The position numbers and the translations under genes are program-made. DNA of 64,000 nucleotides from an uncultured Corynebacterium sp. GTDB taxonomy: Bacteria; Actinomycetota; Actinomycetes; Mycobacteriales; Mycobacteriaceae. The notes below the pieces were generated by a model. It was not told the DNA's origin. It did no database searches and worked only from the letters and a program-made list of their open reading frames with translations. Positions 42,528-50,734 of the stretch are shown piece by piece (position 1 is the stretch's first letter; every line of letters begins with the position of its first letter). Location: NCBI GenBank assembly GCA_943913645.1, contig CALTYZ010000012.1, forward strand, positions 10,266 through 74,265. The letters run 5' to 3'.

Positions 42528-43247
42528 CTAGGGTACGAGATCGTCCGCGTCAACGGCAGCGTTGACCACGTCGCGGGAGAAGTAGATGGAGCCGCCTGAG
42601 AGCTGCACCATGTCTGCGGGCCCGCCTAAGGGCAGGCTGCGGGTGTCGAGCTCGTAGCTGAATGCTTGCACAACATCGTCGGCAGAAGCCCCGCTTGCGG
42701 GGTCAACCTCGCTTGGGCGCATGAAGAATGTGCCGTCGGTCAGCCGCAGGGTGACCACCGCCGTGGACGCGGTTGACGTGTCCGGCAAGGTGGCGCTCAG
42801 GCGTGCTTCGCTCACACCTCCGCCGGCGGGGGAGATGTCATATGGGTTAGTGATGTCGAGATCCGGAAGATCGAGCAGGTGCGCAAAAGCCACCGCGTCT
42901 AGCCGCACACTGCGACGCAGCACGTTGGCGGTGTTGGTGTGGGTATTCAGCCCGAGGGCGTCAACCCCGACGGTGGCGGAACCAAAGCCTGGCAGTGGGG
43001 TATCGATGGCACTCAAGCTCACGCGGGTATGTGCACCGGTCAGGGCAGAGAGCACATATGGAAATCCCGCAATATAGACTTCCGGCGGTGAGCTGAGCTG
43101 GTCGATTTCTGCCGCGTGCTGCGACAAGCGCCGTTCAGCACGGGCGGCTGCGGCGCTGTCGAGACCGACAGCTACGAGGGCCGTCAAGGTCAGCACTGCG
43201 ACAACCTTGAGGGTTCTGCGTGCTGTTGTGCCGTAGCCTTGGGGCAT
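42528..43247 (-). CDS. LmeA-like (DUF2993) phospholipid-binding protein
   Basis: From ATG 43247 the 239 residues have an N-terminal signal/anchor (LKVVAVLTLTALVAVGLDS) and a DUF2993 pattern: IDQLSSPPEVYIAGFPYVLSALTG, then NVLRRSVRLDAVAFAHLLDL. In mycobacteria LmeA binds phospholipid and helps elongate mannan in lipomannan. The assignment is by family and position beside mshD. The ATG shares the tetranucleotide CATG with the divergent mshD start. Confidence 0.8.
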   Translation of the reverse strand: MPQGYGTTARRTLKVVAVLTLTALVAVGLDSAAAARAERRLSQHAAEIDQLSSPPEVYIAGFPYVLSALTGAHTRVSLSAIDTPLPGFGSATVGVDALGLNTHTNTANVLRRSVRLDAVAFAHLLDLPDLDITNPYDISPAGGGVSEARLSATLPDTSTASTAVVTLRLTDGTFFMRPSEVDPASGASADDVVQAFSYELDTRSLPLGGPADMVQLSGGSIYFSRDVVNAAVDADDLVP

Positions 43248-44184
43248 GTCAGTTACGATAGTCCCTGCAACGCTGCCGGGTGAGCGCGTCACCGGCATTC
43301 TCGACGCCGCAACTGCTCACGATGGTGTCAGTCCGTTTTCAGAGCAGTTCCTCAATGGTTTGCACGATAGCCAGCTTGCGCACCGGCATCTACTCGCCGA
43401 GGATGAAAAGAGCGTGGTCGCTGTGGCCGCACTCGCGCCTGATGGCTCGGTTGAGCTGGTGGTTGACCCGTCGAAGCGCAGGAAGACAGTTGGTGCGCAG
43501 CTCATTGCTCAGGTGCGCTGTCAGAGCAGTGATTCCACTGCGAGCCCGGCTTTTTGGGCCCACGGCAATCTTGAGGCAGCGCAGGCAACCGCCCGCTCAT
43601 TCGGTATGGAAGCCACGCGTGAGCTGCTCAAGATGTCGCTGGAGCGTGCACAGCTTGAGGCAATGATGACAGCGCAAACAAACACCGCCGCTGCCCCAGG
43701 TTCGCTGCCGGCGGGATACACCTTGGTGAACTATCCAGAGGCGGTTGCACGCTGGGGCCGCGACGAGGTTGAGCAGCAGTGGCTACGGGTCAATAATGAC
43801 GCCTTCTCGTGGCACCCGGAGCAGGGCGGTTGGGATCTTGACCGGCTGCACCGTGGCATGGCGGCCGACTGGTTTGAGCCGCAAGGGGTGTGGTTTCTTT
43901 ATACCGATGTCGACGAAGCCGCGCAGCTTGCTGGCTTTCATTGGACGAAGCGCCATGGCGACGGCACTGGCGAGGTGTACGTTGTCGGGCTCGGATCGCC
44001 ATTTCGAGGGCAAGGGCTGGGGGGCCCGCTCATGCACGCCGGCTTAGCTCACCTTGCGTCAGTTGGGTCTTCACAGATCATTTTGTATGTCGAAGCTGAT
44101 AATGAAGCTGCCGTGAAACGCTACAATGAGACCGGCTTCACAATTGCCGAAACCCATGTTGTATACCAATTTCCGGACAATTAG
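43246..44184 (+). CDS. mshD: Mycothiol synthase
   Basis: MshD acetylates Cys-GlcN-Ins to give mycothiol. The 312 residues contain two GNAT domains. The second is well conserved: VNNDAFSWHPEQGGWDLD, AGFHWTKRH, VYVVGLGSPFRGQGLGGPL and LYVEADNEAAVKRYNETGF. The first domain is divergent. The start overlaps the lmeA start, so any promoter lies in the other gene. Confidence 0.93.
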   Translation: MSVTIVPATLPGERVTGILDAATAHDGVSPFSEQFLNGLHDSQLAHRHLLAEDEKSVVAVAALAPDGSVELVVDPSKRRKTVGAQLIAQVRCQSSDSTASPAFWAHGNLEAAQATARSFGMEATRELLKMSLERAQLEAMMTAQTNTAAAPGSLPAGYTLVNYPEAVARWGRDEVEQQWLRVNNDAFSWHPEQGGWDLDRLHRGMAADWFEPQGVWFLYTDVDEAAQLAGFHWTKRHGDGTGEVYVVGLGSPFRGQGLGGPLMHAGLAHLASVGSSQIILYVEADNEAAVKRYNETGFTIAETHVVYQFPDN

Positions 44185-44210
44185 CTGCGCTGGTGCATGA
44201 ATCCCCGAGA

Positions 44211-44250
44211 GTTCACCGATTGTTCACTCTGCATGGCCCTGGGGTTTACC
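44211..44250 (+). promoter_or_regulatory. PHO-box-like direct repeats upstream of pstS
   Basis: GTTCACC at 44211 and GTTCACT at 44222 are spaced 11 bp, and GTTTACC at 44244 keeps the same phase (two periods on). In reverse complement this reads GTGAA-N6-GTGAA, in line with the 8+3-bp direct repeats reported for corynebacterial PhoR sites. They lie about 100-138 bp upstream of the pstS start. PhoR, encoded in this window, is the expected binder. Confidence 0.65.
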
Positions 44251-44348
44251 AGGACAACGTAGCTTTGTTGGTTGTGAGTATTCGGTTAGGCCCATCCTGT
44301 AAGGACCGATGCTCTCTTGCATTGATCTACCAACCGGAAAGGTATCCC

Positions 44349-45497
44349 GTGATCCGCAACTTCAAGCGCACTGCCGCCATTGTGGGCGTTGTCGCCGCAT
44401 CTTCCGCAACCCTCGTTGCCTGTGGCGATTCGAACGATTCCACCACGACCACTACCGAGGGGGAGGCCGCGACCGCCACCTCGGCTGCGACCGAAGCTGC
44501 TGGCGCTGGCGACTATGAGCTCTCTGGTCAGACCGGCACCCTCGTTGCAGAGGGTGCATCGTCTCAGCAGAATGCTATGGACTACTTCGGCTCGGTCTAC
44601 TCCTCTGAGGTTCCGGGCGCGAACTTGGCTTATACCCCGTCCGGCTCCGGTGCGGGCATCAAGAACTTCATTGCCAAGCAGGCTGTCTTCGCCGGCTCTG
44701 ACTCGCCGCTCAAAGATGGTGAGGTTGAGCAGGCAAAGGAGCGCTGTGAGGGCAATGATGCATGGCACCTGCCGTTTGTGATTGGTCCGGTCGCTATTGC
44801 CTACAACCTCGAGGGGGTCGATGAGCTCAACCTGACGGTTGACAACCTCATTGACATTTTCAAGGGCGAGATCACGAACTGGAACGACCCGAAAATCGCC
44901 GAGTCGAACCCGGATGCAGCGCTGCCGGATCAAAATATCACCGTCTTCTACCGCTCGGATGAGTCCGGTACCTCTGATAACTTCCAGAAGTTCCTGGTTG
45001 CTGCTTCGGATGGCAAGTGGGATACCACCGGCAAGGCCTTCCCAAACACTGTCGGTACCGGTGCGAATGGCTCCTCCGGTGTGTCACAGGAAGTCGGTGC
45101 GACCCCGGGTGCTATCACGTATGTTGAGTCCGGTTTTGTTGAGCAAAACGGCATTGCAAGCGCCAACATTGATTTCGGCTCCGGCCCGGTTGAGCTCACT
45201 GCAGAGTCGGTGAACAACGCGCTGGAGGCGCTGGAGTTCACAACCGAGGGCAACGACATGGTTGTTGATTCCGACGCTCTGTTTGCCTCCAAAGAGACAG
45301 ACGCATACCCGCTCGTGTTGACCACGTACGAGATCGTTTGCTCCGCTGGCTATGACGAGGAAACCTCGAACATGGTGAAAGATTTCCTAAACCTCTCCCT
45401 CGACTCACAGGATGATGAGCTTGAAGATGCCGGCTTCGTCCCGGTTACCGGCAAGCTGGCTGAGCGTCTGCGCGAAGCTGTCAACGCTATCAGCTAA
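44349..45497 (+). CDS. pstS: Phosphate-binding lipoprotein PstS
   Basis: From GTG 44349 (GAAAGG 6-7 nt upstream) the 382 residues have a lipobox TLVACGDS, a Thr/Ser/Ala linker, and the phosphate pocket: VAEGASSQQNAMDYF, YTPSGSGAGIKNF, VFAGSDSPLKDGE, YRSDESGTSDNF. High-affinity periplasmic-side phosphate capture for PstCAB. The first gene of the operon, preceded by PHO-box-like repeats. Confidence 0.95.
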   Translation: MIRNFKRTAAIVGVVAASSATLVACGDSNDSTTTTTEGEAATATSAATEAAGAGDYELSGQTGTLVAEGASSQQNAMDYFGSVYSSEVPGANLAYTPSGSGAGIKNFIAKQAVFAGSDSPLKDGEVEQAKERCEGNDAWHLPFVIGPVAIAYNLEGVDELNLTVDNLIDIFKGEITNWNDPKIAESNPDAALPDQNITVFYRSDESGTSDNFQKFLVAASDGKWDTTGKAFPNTVGTGANGSSGVSQEVGATPGAITYVESGFVEQNGIASANIDFGSGPVELTAESVNNALEALEFTTEGNDMVVDSDALFASKETDAYPLVLTTYEIVCSAGYDEETSNMVKDFLNLSLDSQDDELEDAGFVPVTGKLAERLREAVNAIS

Positions 45498-45539
45498 GGT
45501 GACTGGCCTCTCCGCCTTTTGACGGGGCCGATCACACAA

Positions 45540-45581
45540 ACCTCCCAACTGGACAATGAATTCAGTTTTGGGGGGTCTTTT
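45540..45581 (+). terminator. Hairpin with T-run between pstS and pstC
   Basis: ACCTCCCAACTG (45540-45551) pairs with CAGTTTTGGGGGGT (45563-45576) with a small TT bulge, followed by TCTTTT. It looks like an intrinsic terminator of intermediate strength. Partial termination here would keep PstS in excess over the membrane subunits. Confidence 0.65.
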
Positions 45582-45656
45582 CATGCGGAGGTGCGGGTGG
45601 TCATCTGCGTCGCCGTGGTTTCCAATCGTTCTTACCTCACTAAAGGATTTGCGAAC

Positions 45657-46727
45657 ATGGCCGACAATGAGCTGCCAGCTCAGGGAAATGAGGAGCGCCA
45701 CGCGAGGGCAGCAACAGAGTCCGAGCCTCTTGTCCAGCAGCCGATGGGTGCACCGGTGTTAAAAGGTAAAGCCCGGGCAGTCACCGGCGGCGGCACCGGG
45801 ATGAAACGCCCAGGCGATCGGGTTTTTGAGTTCTTCTCCACCATTTCCGCGGCGCTGATCACCGTGCTCGTTGCCGCGATCGGCATCTTCTTGCTCGTGC
45901 AGGCAACGCCACCACTGATGCGTAACGACGGCGGTCTGCTTGGCTTTTTCACCTACGGTGGCCAGTGGCAGACCTCCAATTTGGAAACGATGCAGTTCGG
46001 TATCCCGAATTTGTTCTTTTCCACACTCACCATTTCCATCATCGCCCTGATTATCGCGATGCCGATCGCGCTTGGCGTGGCGCTATTTTTGTCTAACTAC
46101 GCCCCGCCCGCGCTTGTGCGCCCACTGGGAACGCTGGTTGACATGCTCGCCGCGGTGCCATCGATCGTGTATGGCCTCTGGGGTGCGCAGGTGCTTGGCC
46201 CGCTGCTGGGCAAGTTCTACGACTGGGTCAATGGTTGGGGCGGCGGGTTCTTCCTGTTTGCCACGTATCAGAACTCCCCACCGTTTTCGACTGGTCGCAA
46301 CATGATGACCGGTGGCATTGTCTTGGCAGTTATGATCCTGCCGATCATCGCCGCAACTGCTCGCGAAGTTTTCGTGCAAACACCTCCGGGGCAGATTGAG
46401 TCCGCCTTGGCGCTGGGTGCCACCCGGTGGGAAGTGATCCGCATGACTGTCATCCCTTTCGGTATGTCGGGCTTCATCGCTGGCTCCATGCTTGGTCTTG
46501 GCCGCGCGCTCGGTGAAACGATGGCGCTGTATATGGCGGTCGCCCCGGCGAACAATTACCGCGGCTCGCTGTTTGATGGCGGCACCACGTTCGCTACCGC
46601 GATTGCGAACGCGTCCGCTGAGTTCAACAACCCGGTCAGTGCGGGTGCCTATATCGCAGCCGGTCTGGTGCTGTTTCTGCTGACCTTCGTCGTCAACTCG
46701 ATCGCACGCGCGATCGTCACTAAGTAA
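45657..46727 (+). CDS. pstC: Phosphate ABC transporter permease PstC
   Basis: The 356 residues have a cytoplasmic N-terminal extension of about 60 residues and six membrane helices. The binding-protein-dependent permease loop reads EVFVQTPPGQIESALALGATRWEVIRMTVIPFGMSGF. AAAGGA lies upstream of ATG 45657; a longer frame reaching 45519 crosses the hairpin and is rejected. Confidence 0.95.
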   Translation: MADNELPAQGNEERHARAATESEPLVQQPMGAPVLKGKARAVTGGGTGMKRPGDRVFEFFSTISAALITVLVAAIGIFLLVQATPPLMRNDGGLLGFFTYGGQWQTSNLETMQFGIPNLFFSTLTISIIALIIAMPIALGVALFLSNYAPPALVRPLGTLVDMLAAVPSIVYGLWGAQVLGPLLGKFYDWVNGWGGGFFLFATYQNSPPFSTGRNMMTGGIVLAVMILPIIAATAREVFVQTPPGQIESALALGATRWEVIRMTVIPFGMSGFIAGSMLGLGRALGETMALYMAVAPANNYRGSLFDGGTTFATAIANASAEFNNPVSAGAYIAAGLVLFLLTFVVNSIARAIVTK

Positions 46728-46744
46728 ATGGGGAGCTAGGAAGA

Positions 46745-47698
46745 ATGTCTACCGCAGTACCGCAAAACGGCGCCTCAAATACAACGGCTGCCGCTGCGTC
46801 TCGTCTAGGACGCGGTGGGGATAACCCGTTCATCGATATTTCTTCGGGGCGCAAAACAACCAACACGGTCATGTCGAGCCTGATGTGGGGCTGCATGATC
46901 CTCGCCCTCATTCCGTTGCTGTGGCTTCTGCTCACCGTGGTCGGTCGCGGGTGGCACGCCATCGTCGACCCGTCCTGGTGGACGAGCGACATGATCGGCG
47001 TGCGGGCGTCGCGTGAAGGCGGCGGCGCCGCACACGCGATCGCCGGTACGCTCATGCAGACCTTGGTGGCCTCCCTGTTCTCCATTCCGATCGGCGTGTT
47101 CACCGCTATTTACCTGGTGGAATATTCCAACGGTAATCGCCTGGGCAAGCTGACCACCTTCATGGTGGACATCCTTTCTGGCGTGCCTTCCATCGTGGCC
47201 GCGCTGTTCATCTATGCGCTGTGGATCACTATCCTTGGCCAGCAGCGTTCCGGATTTGCTGTGGCATTGGCCCTCATCCTGCTCATGGTTCCAGTGGTGG
47301 TGCGCAACACTGAGGAGATGCTGCGCGTTGTGCCGATGGACCTGCGCGAAGCGTCATACGCGCTGGGTGTGCCCAAGTGGAAAACTATCGTGCGCATTGT
47401 GCTGCCCACCGCGCTGTCTGGCATTGTCACCGGCATCATGCTCGCGATTGCGCGTGTGATGGGTGAATCGGCTCCGGTGCTAATCCTCGTGGGCTCCACA
47501 CCTGCGATGAACTGGTTCCGGATGTTTGATCAGCCGCAGTCCTCCCTGCCGCTGTTCATGCTCGATATGTGGAAGTCTGGCGCAAAGGGCCCGGCGAATG
47601 AACGCTTGTGGGGCGCGGCGCTGACGCTGGTCATCCTTGTTGTCACCCTCAACCTGCTCGCCAGGTTTGTGGCTAAACGTTTCTCGGTCAAGAAATAG
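46745..47698 (+). CDS. pstA: Phosphate ABC transporter permease PstA
   Basis: The 317 residues have six membrane helices and an EAA loop EEMLRVVPMDLREASYALGVPKWKTIVRIVLP. RBS GGAAG 5 nt before ATG. Partner of PstC in the membrane channel. Confidence 0.95.
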   Translation: MSTAVPQNGASNTTAAAASRLGRGGDNPFIDISSGRKTTNTVMSSLMWGCMILALIPLLWLLLTVVGRGWHAIVDPSWWTSDMIGVRASREGGGAAHAIAGTLMQTLVASLFSIPIGVFTAIYLVEYSNGNRLGKLTTFMVDILSGVPSIVAALFIYALWITILGQQRSGFAVALALILLMVPVVVRNTEEMLRVVPMDLREASYALGVPKWKTIVRIVLPTALSGIVTGIMLAIARVMGESAPVLILVGSTPAMNWFRMFDQPQSSLPLFMLDMWKSGAKGPANERLWGAALTLVILVVTLNLLARFVAKRFSVKK

Positions 47699-47746
47699 CC
47701 CACCCGCGTTCCCACTCACTTAGGACACTCAGGAGAAGTATTCACG

Positions 47747-48520
47747 ATGTCTAAGCTTCTACTTAACGACGTCAACATCTACTACGGCGACTTCCACGCT
47801 GTGCAGAACGTCAATATGGATATCCCCGCGCAGGCAGTCACGGCCTTCATCGGCCCATCTGGCTGCGGCAAGTCGACTGTGCTGCGCACCCTCAACCGCA
47901 TGCACGAGGTTATTCCGAACGCCTCCGTCAAGGGCGAAATCCTGTTGGACGGCCACAACATTTATGGCAAGAACGTTGACCCGGTGTCGGTGCGCAACAC
48001 CGTGGGCATGGTCTTCCAAAAGGCGAACCCCTTCCCGACGATGTCGATCGAAGACAATGTGGTTGCCGGTTTGAAGCTGGCCGGCGAGAAAAACAAAAAG
48101 CGCTTGCGTGAGGTTGCTGAAGAGTCATTGCGTGGCGCGAACCTGTGGGATGAGGTCAAGGACCGTCTGGACAAGCCTGGCGGTGGTCTTTCCGGTGGCC
48201 AGCAGCAGCGCCTGTGCATTGCGCGTGCGATCGCGGTGCGCCCTGAGGTGCTGCTGATGGATGAGCCGTGTTCCGCGCTTGACCCGATCTCGACCCTGGC
48301 CGTGGAGGATCTGATCCACGAGTTGAAAAATGAGTACACGATTGTGATCGTGACCCACAACATGCAGCAGGCGGCCCGTGTGTCTGACAAGACCGCATTC
48401 TTCTCACTTGAGGCCACCGGCAAGCCAGGACACCTGGTGGAGTTCAACGACACCACCACCATCTTTGAAAACCCGGAAAAGAAAGAGACCGAAGACTACA
48501 TCGCTGGCCGCTTCGGCTAA
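47747..48520 (+). CDS. pstB: Phosphate ABC transporter ATPase PstB
   Basis: The 257 residues have Walker A GPSGCGKST, a Q-loop at VFQKANPFPTMS, signature LSGGQQQRLCIARAIA, Walker B VLLMDEPCSALDP and the H-loop VTHNMQQA, typical of PstB. AGGAG precedes ATG. The stop overlaps the convergent phoU stop region by 4 bp. Confidence 0.97.
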   Translation: MSKLLLNDVNIYYGDFHAVQNVNMDIPAQAVTAFIGPSGCGKSTVLRTLNRMHEVIPNASVKGEILLDGHNIYGKNVDPVSVRNTVGMVFQKANPFPTMSIEDNVVAGLKLAGEKNKKRLREVAEESLRGANLWDEVKDRLDKPGGGLSGGQQQRLCIARAIAVRPEVLLMDEPCSALDPISTLAVEDLIHELKNEYTIVIVTHNMQQAARVSDKTAFFSLEATGKPGHLVEFNDTTTIFENPEKKETEDYIAGRFG

Positions 48521-49284
48521 GACTCTTCCCGTAACGCGAAACGGCGCTCGAGCACGGCAATCCGCTCAGCGTGAGCGGCACTATCCGGGTCAGCCGCGTC
48601 GCGTTGCGCAGCGTACTCGTTGGGGCGCAGCCCGGTCACCATGAACATGATCCGGTTGCCAATTGCTACGCAGTGATCGGCGAAGCGTTCATAAAACCGC
48701 GCGATCAGTGCCGTCTCCACCGCCTCGCGGTGGGTGAACGGCCAATCGTCGCTCGTGGCTAAGGCAGTGAGCTCCTGGGCGATCGTATCGACAGTCTTGT
48801 CCAACTCCGGCAGTGAGAGTGCTACCTCAACCTGCGGAGTAGCAACCAGTGGCCGGACACGGGACGCTAACACATCCACCGCAGCAGCCAAGTCGAATAC
48901 GCGCGCTGCAACCTCTGGCGGAAGCGCCGCTGCAGGGTGGTGTTGGCGGGCAATCTTGGCCACCAATTTGCCCAGCGCACCCATTCGTGCCAGGTCAGAT
49001 TCAATGTGCACGTAGGACATCACCTGGCGCAGATCTGTTGCTACCGGGCTTTGGCGAGCCAACAGGGCAATGGCACGCTCTTCACATCGCTGCACAAGCT
49101 CCTGCAGGCTATCAGCATCGTTGAGTGCTTCTTCTGCGGCTTCTAAATCCTGCTCAAGCAGGGCGCGCGTCGCGCGCAGCATGCCAAGACGCGCACGATC
49201 GCACATCGCAACCACGTCGCGCGTATAGGCATCAAGGTGGTCGCGGTATTCCGCACGCAGGCGTACTGGCCGACTATCCGCCAT
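48517..49284 (-). CDS. phoU: Phosphate uptake regulator PhoU
   Basis: From ATG 49284 the 255 residues form two PhoU repeats, with ARLGMLRATRALLEQDLEAAEEAL, VMSYVHIESDLARMGALG and ARFYERFADHCVAIGNRIMF. PhoU links Pst activity to the phosphate-sensing kinase. It is encoded opposite pstB with a 4-bp convergent overlap and starts inside the 3' end of dusB (11-bp overlap), so it is expressed from the dusB side and not with pstSCAB. Confidence 0.93.
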   Translation of the reverse strand: MADSRPVRLRAEYRDHLDAYTRDVVAMCDRARLGMLRATRALLEQDLEAAEEALNDADSLQELVQRCEERAIALLARQSPVATDLRQVMSYVHIESDLARMGALGKLVAKIARQHHPAAALPPEVAARVFDLAAAVDVLASRVRPLVATPQVEVALSLPELDKTVDTIAQELTALATSDDWPFTHREAVETALIARFYERFADHCVAIGNRIMFMVTGLRPNEYAAQRDAADPDSAAHAERIAVLERRFALREES

Positions 49285-50476
49285 TGTTTTCCACCTCAGC
49301 ACCCACCGGCACCGTCTCGTCTTCTGGGTCGTCGAGCCAGCCGTCAGGAAGCGCGAGTTTCGCCGGTGAACCTTGACGGCCGCGCGCATCATCGGCGTGT
49401 GCTGCAAGCGCTGTTGAGTCTGCGAGCGGATCCAAACAGGCGCGCAATTCGGTGAGTGTGGAAACTTGTGCCAACGCTTTGCGCACTTCGCCGCCGACTG
49501 GAAAACCACGCAAGTACCAGCCGGTGTGTTTGCGAATATCACGACAGGCGTGGTCCTCGCCGCTGTGGTGTGCTAACAACTCAGCGTGGCGGTAGATGAT
49601 GCGGCTGACTTCACCGAGTGTCGGCTCCGGTGGGATTGCCTCACCGCGCAACTGCGCACCCAACTGCGCAAATACCCAAGGCCGACCGAGGCAGCCGCGG
49701 CCGACCTCAACACCGTGACAACCGGTCTGCGCCATCATGCGTGCCGCATCGTCGGCAGCGAAAATATCGCCATTACCAATGACCGGCACACCTGTGCCAC
49801 GCATGTGCTCAACCAGGCGGGTGATTTCCGCCCAGTGCGCCTGGCCCGCATAGCGCTGGGCCCCAGTGCGCGCGTGCAAGGCGACGGCAGCGGCACCCTC
49901 CTGCGCGGCGATCCGGCCGGCGTCAAGGTGCGTATGATGCTCAGCGTCAAGCCCGATGCGAAACTTCACGGTGATGGGGATTCCAGATCCTTCGGCTCCG
50001 CGCACCGCTGCGGCCACAATATTGGCATACAGCCGCCGCTTATACGGAATGGCGCAACCACCGCCCTTGCGCGTCACCTTTGGCACCGGGCAACCGAAGT
50101 TCATGTCCACATGGTCGGCGATGTCTTCGTCCACAATCATCCGCACCGCATCGTAGGTAAACGCCGGGTCGACGGTGTAGAGCTGCATTGAGCGTGGCCG
50201 CTCCACCTCAGCAAAGGTCGTCATGTGCATTGTCTTCGGGTTGCGGGCGAGCAATGCGCGGGCGGTGATCATTTCGCAGATGTATAACCCGGATGCGGTG
50301 CCGGTCAACTGCTGCTCAATCTCCCGGCACAGCACCCGAAAAGGCAGGTTGGTCACGCCCGCCATGGGGGCGAGGATGACCGGGGAAGCAAGCTCGATCT
50401 CGCCGATGCGCAGGGCTGGTTCTGAGCTGGCAACTGGGGGTGTGTCAGCGGCCAGTGGGGGAGCGAAAGCGGACAT
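49274..50476 (-). CDS. dusB: tRNA-dihydrouridine synthase
   Basis: This flavin enzyme reduces uridines in tRNA D-loops. The 400 residues start SAFAPPLAADTPPVASSEPA (ATG 50476 with GGTGGG upstream; ATG 50488 possible) and have LASPVILAPMAGVTNLPFR, the catalytic Cys in VDMNFGCPVPKVTRKGGG, HARTGAQRYAGQAHW, and GNGDIF, plus VGRGCLGRPW. It overlaps phoU by 11 bp. Confidence 0.93.
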   Translation of the reverse strand: MSAFAPPLAADTPPVASSEPALRIGEIELASPVILAPMAGVTNLPFRVLCREIEQQLTGTASGLYICEMITARALLARNPKTMHMTTFAEVERPRSMQLYTVDPAFTYDAVRMIVDEDIADHVDMNFGCPVPKVTRKGGGCAIPYKRRLYANIVAAAVRGAEGSGIPITVKFRIGLDAEHHTHLDAGRIAAQEGAAAVALHARTGAQRYAGQAHWAEITRLVEHMRGTGVPVIGNGDIFAADDAARMMAQTGCHGVEVGRGCLGRPWVFAQLGAQLRGEAIPPEPTLGEVSRIIYRHAELLAHHSGEDHACRDIRKHTGWYLRGFPVGGEVRKALAQVSTLTELRACLDPLADSTALAAHADDARGRQGSPAKLALPDGWLDDPEDETVPVGAEVENNGG

Positions 50477-50734
50477 AGTGCCCACCATTGTCCACGTTTC
50501 CGAAGTTCCAGTCCAATCGATAAATGGTGGGTGTCTAATAGGTTACGTCGATGTGTCTGCCAGGTGTCCTGTGCACTTTTGGGGGTAGGTTGCCATTCAT
50601 CCGCCAACCCTGTTCTCGCGGAAGTGCAATTTAGGTCACAATAGGGGGGATGTGTCGCCTCACCCAACACTGGATGTATGACAGGCGACCTCAAACGCAA
50701 TGAGTGCCCGAATGAGTTCAAAGAGAGGAATTTC

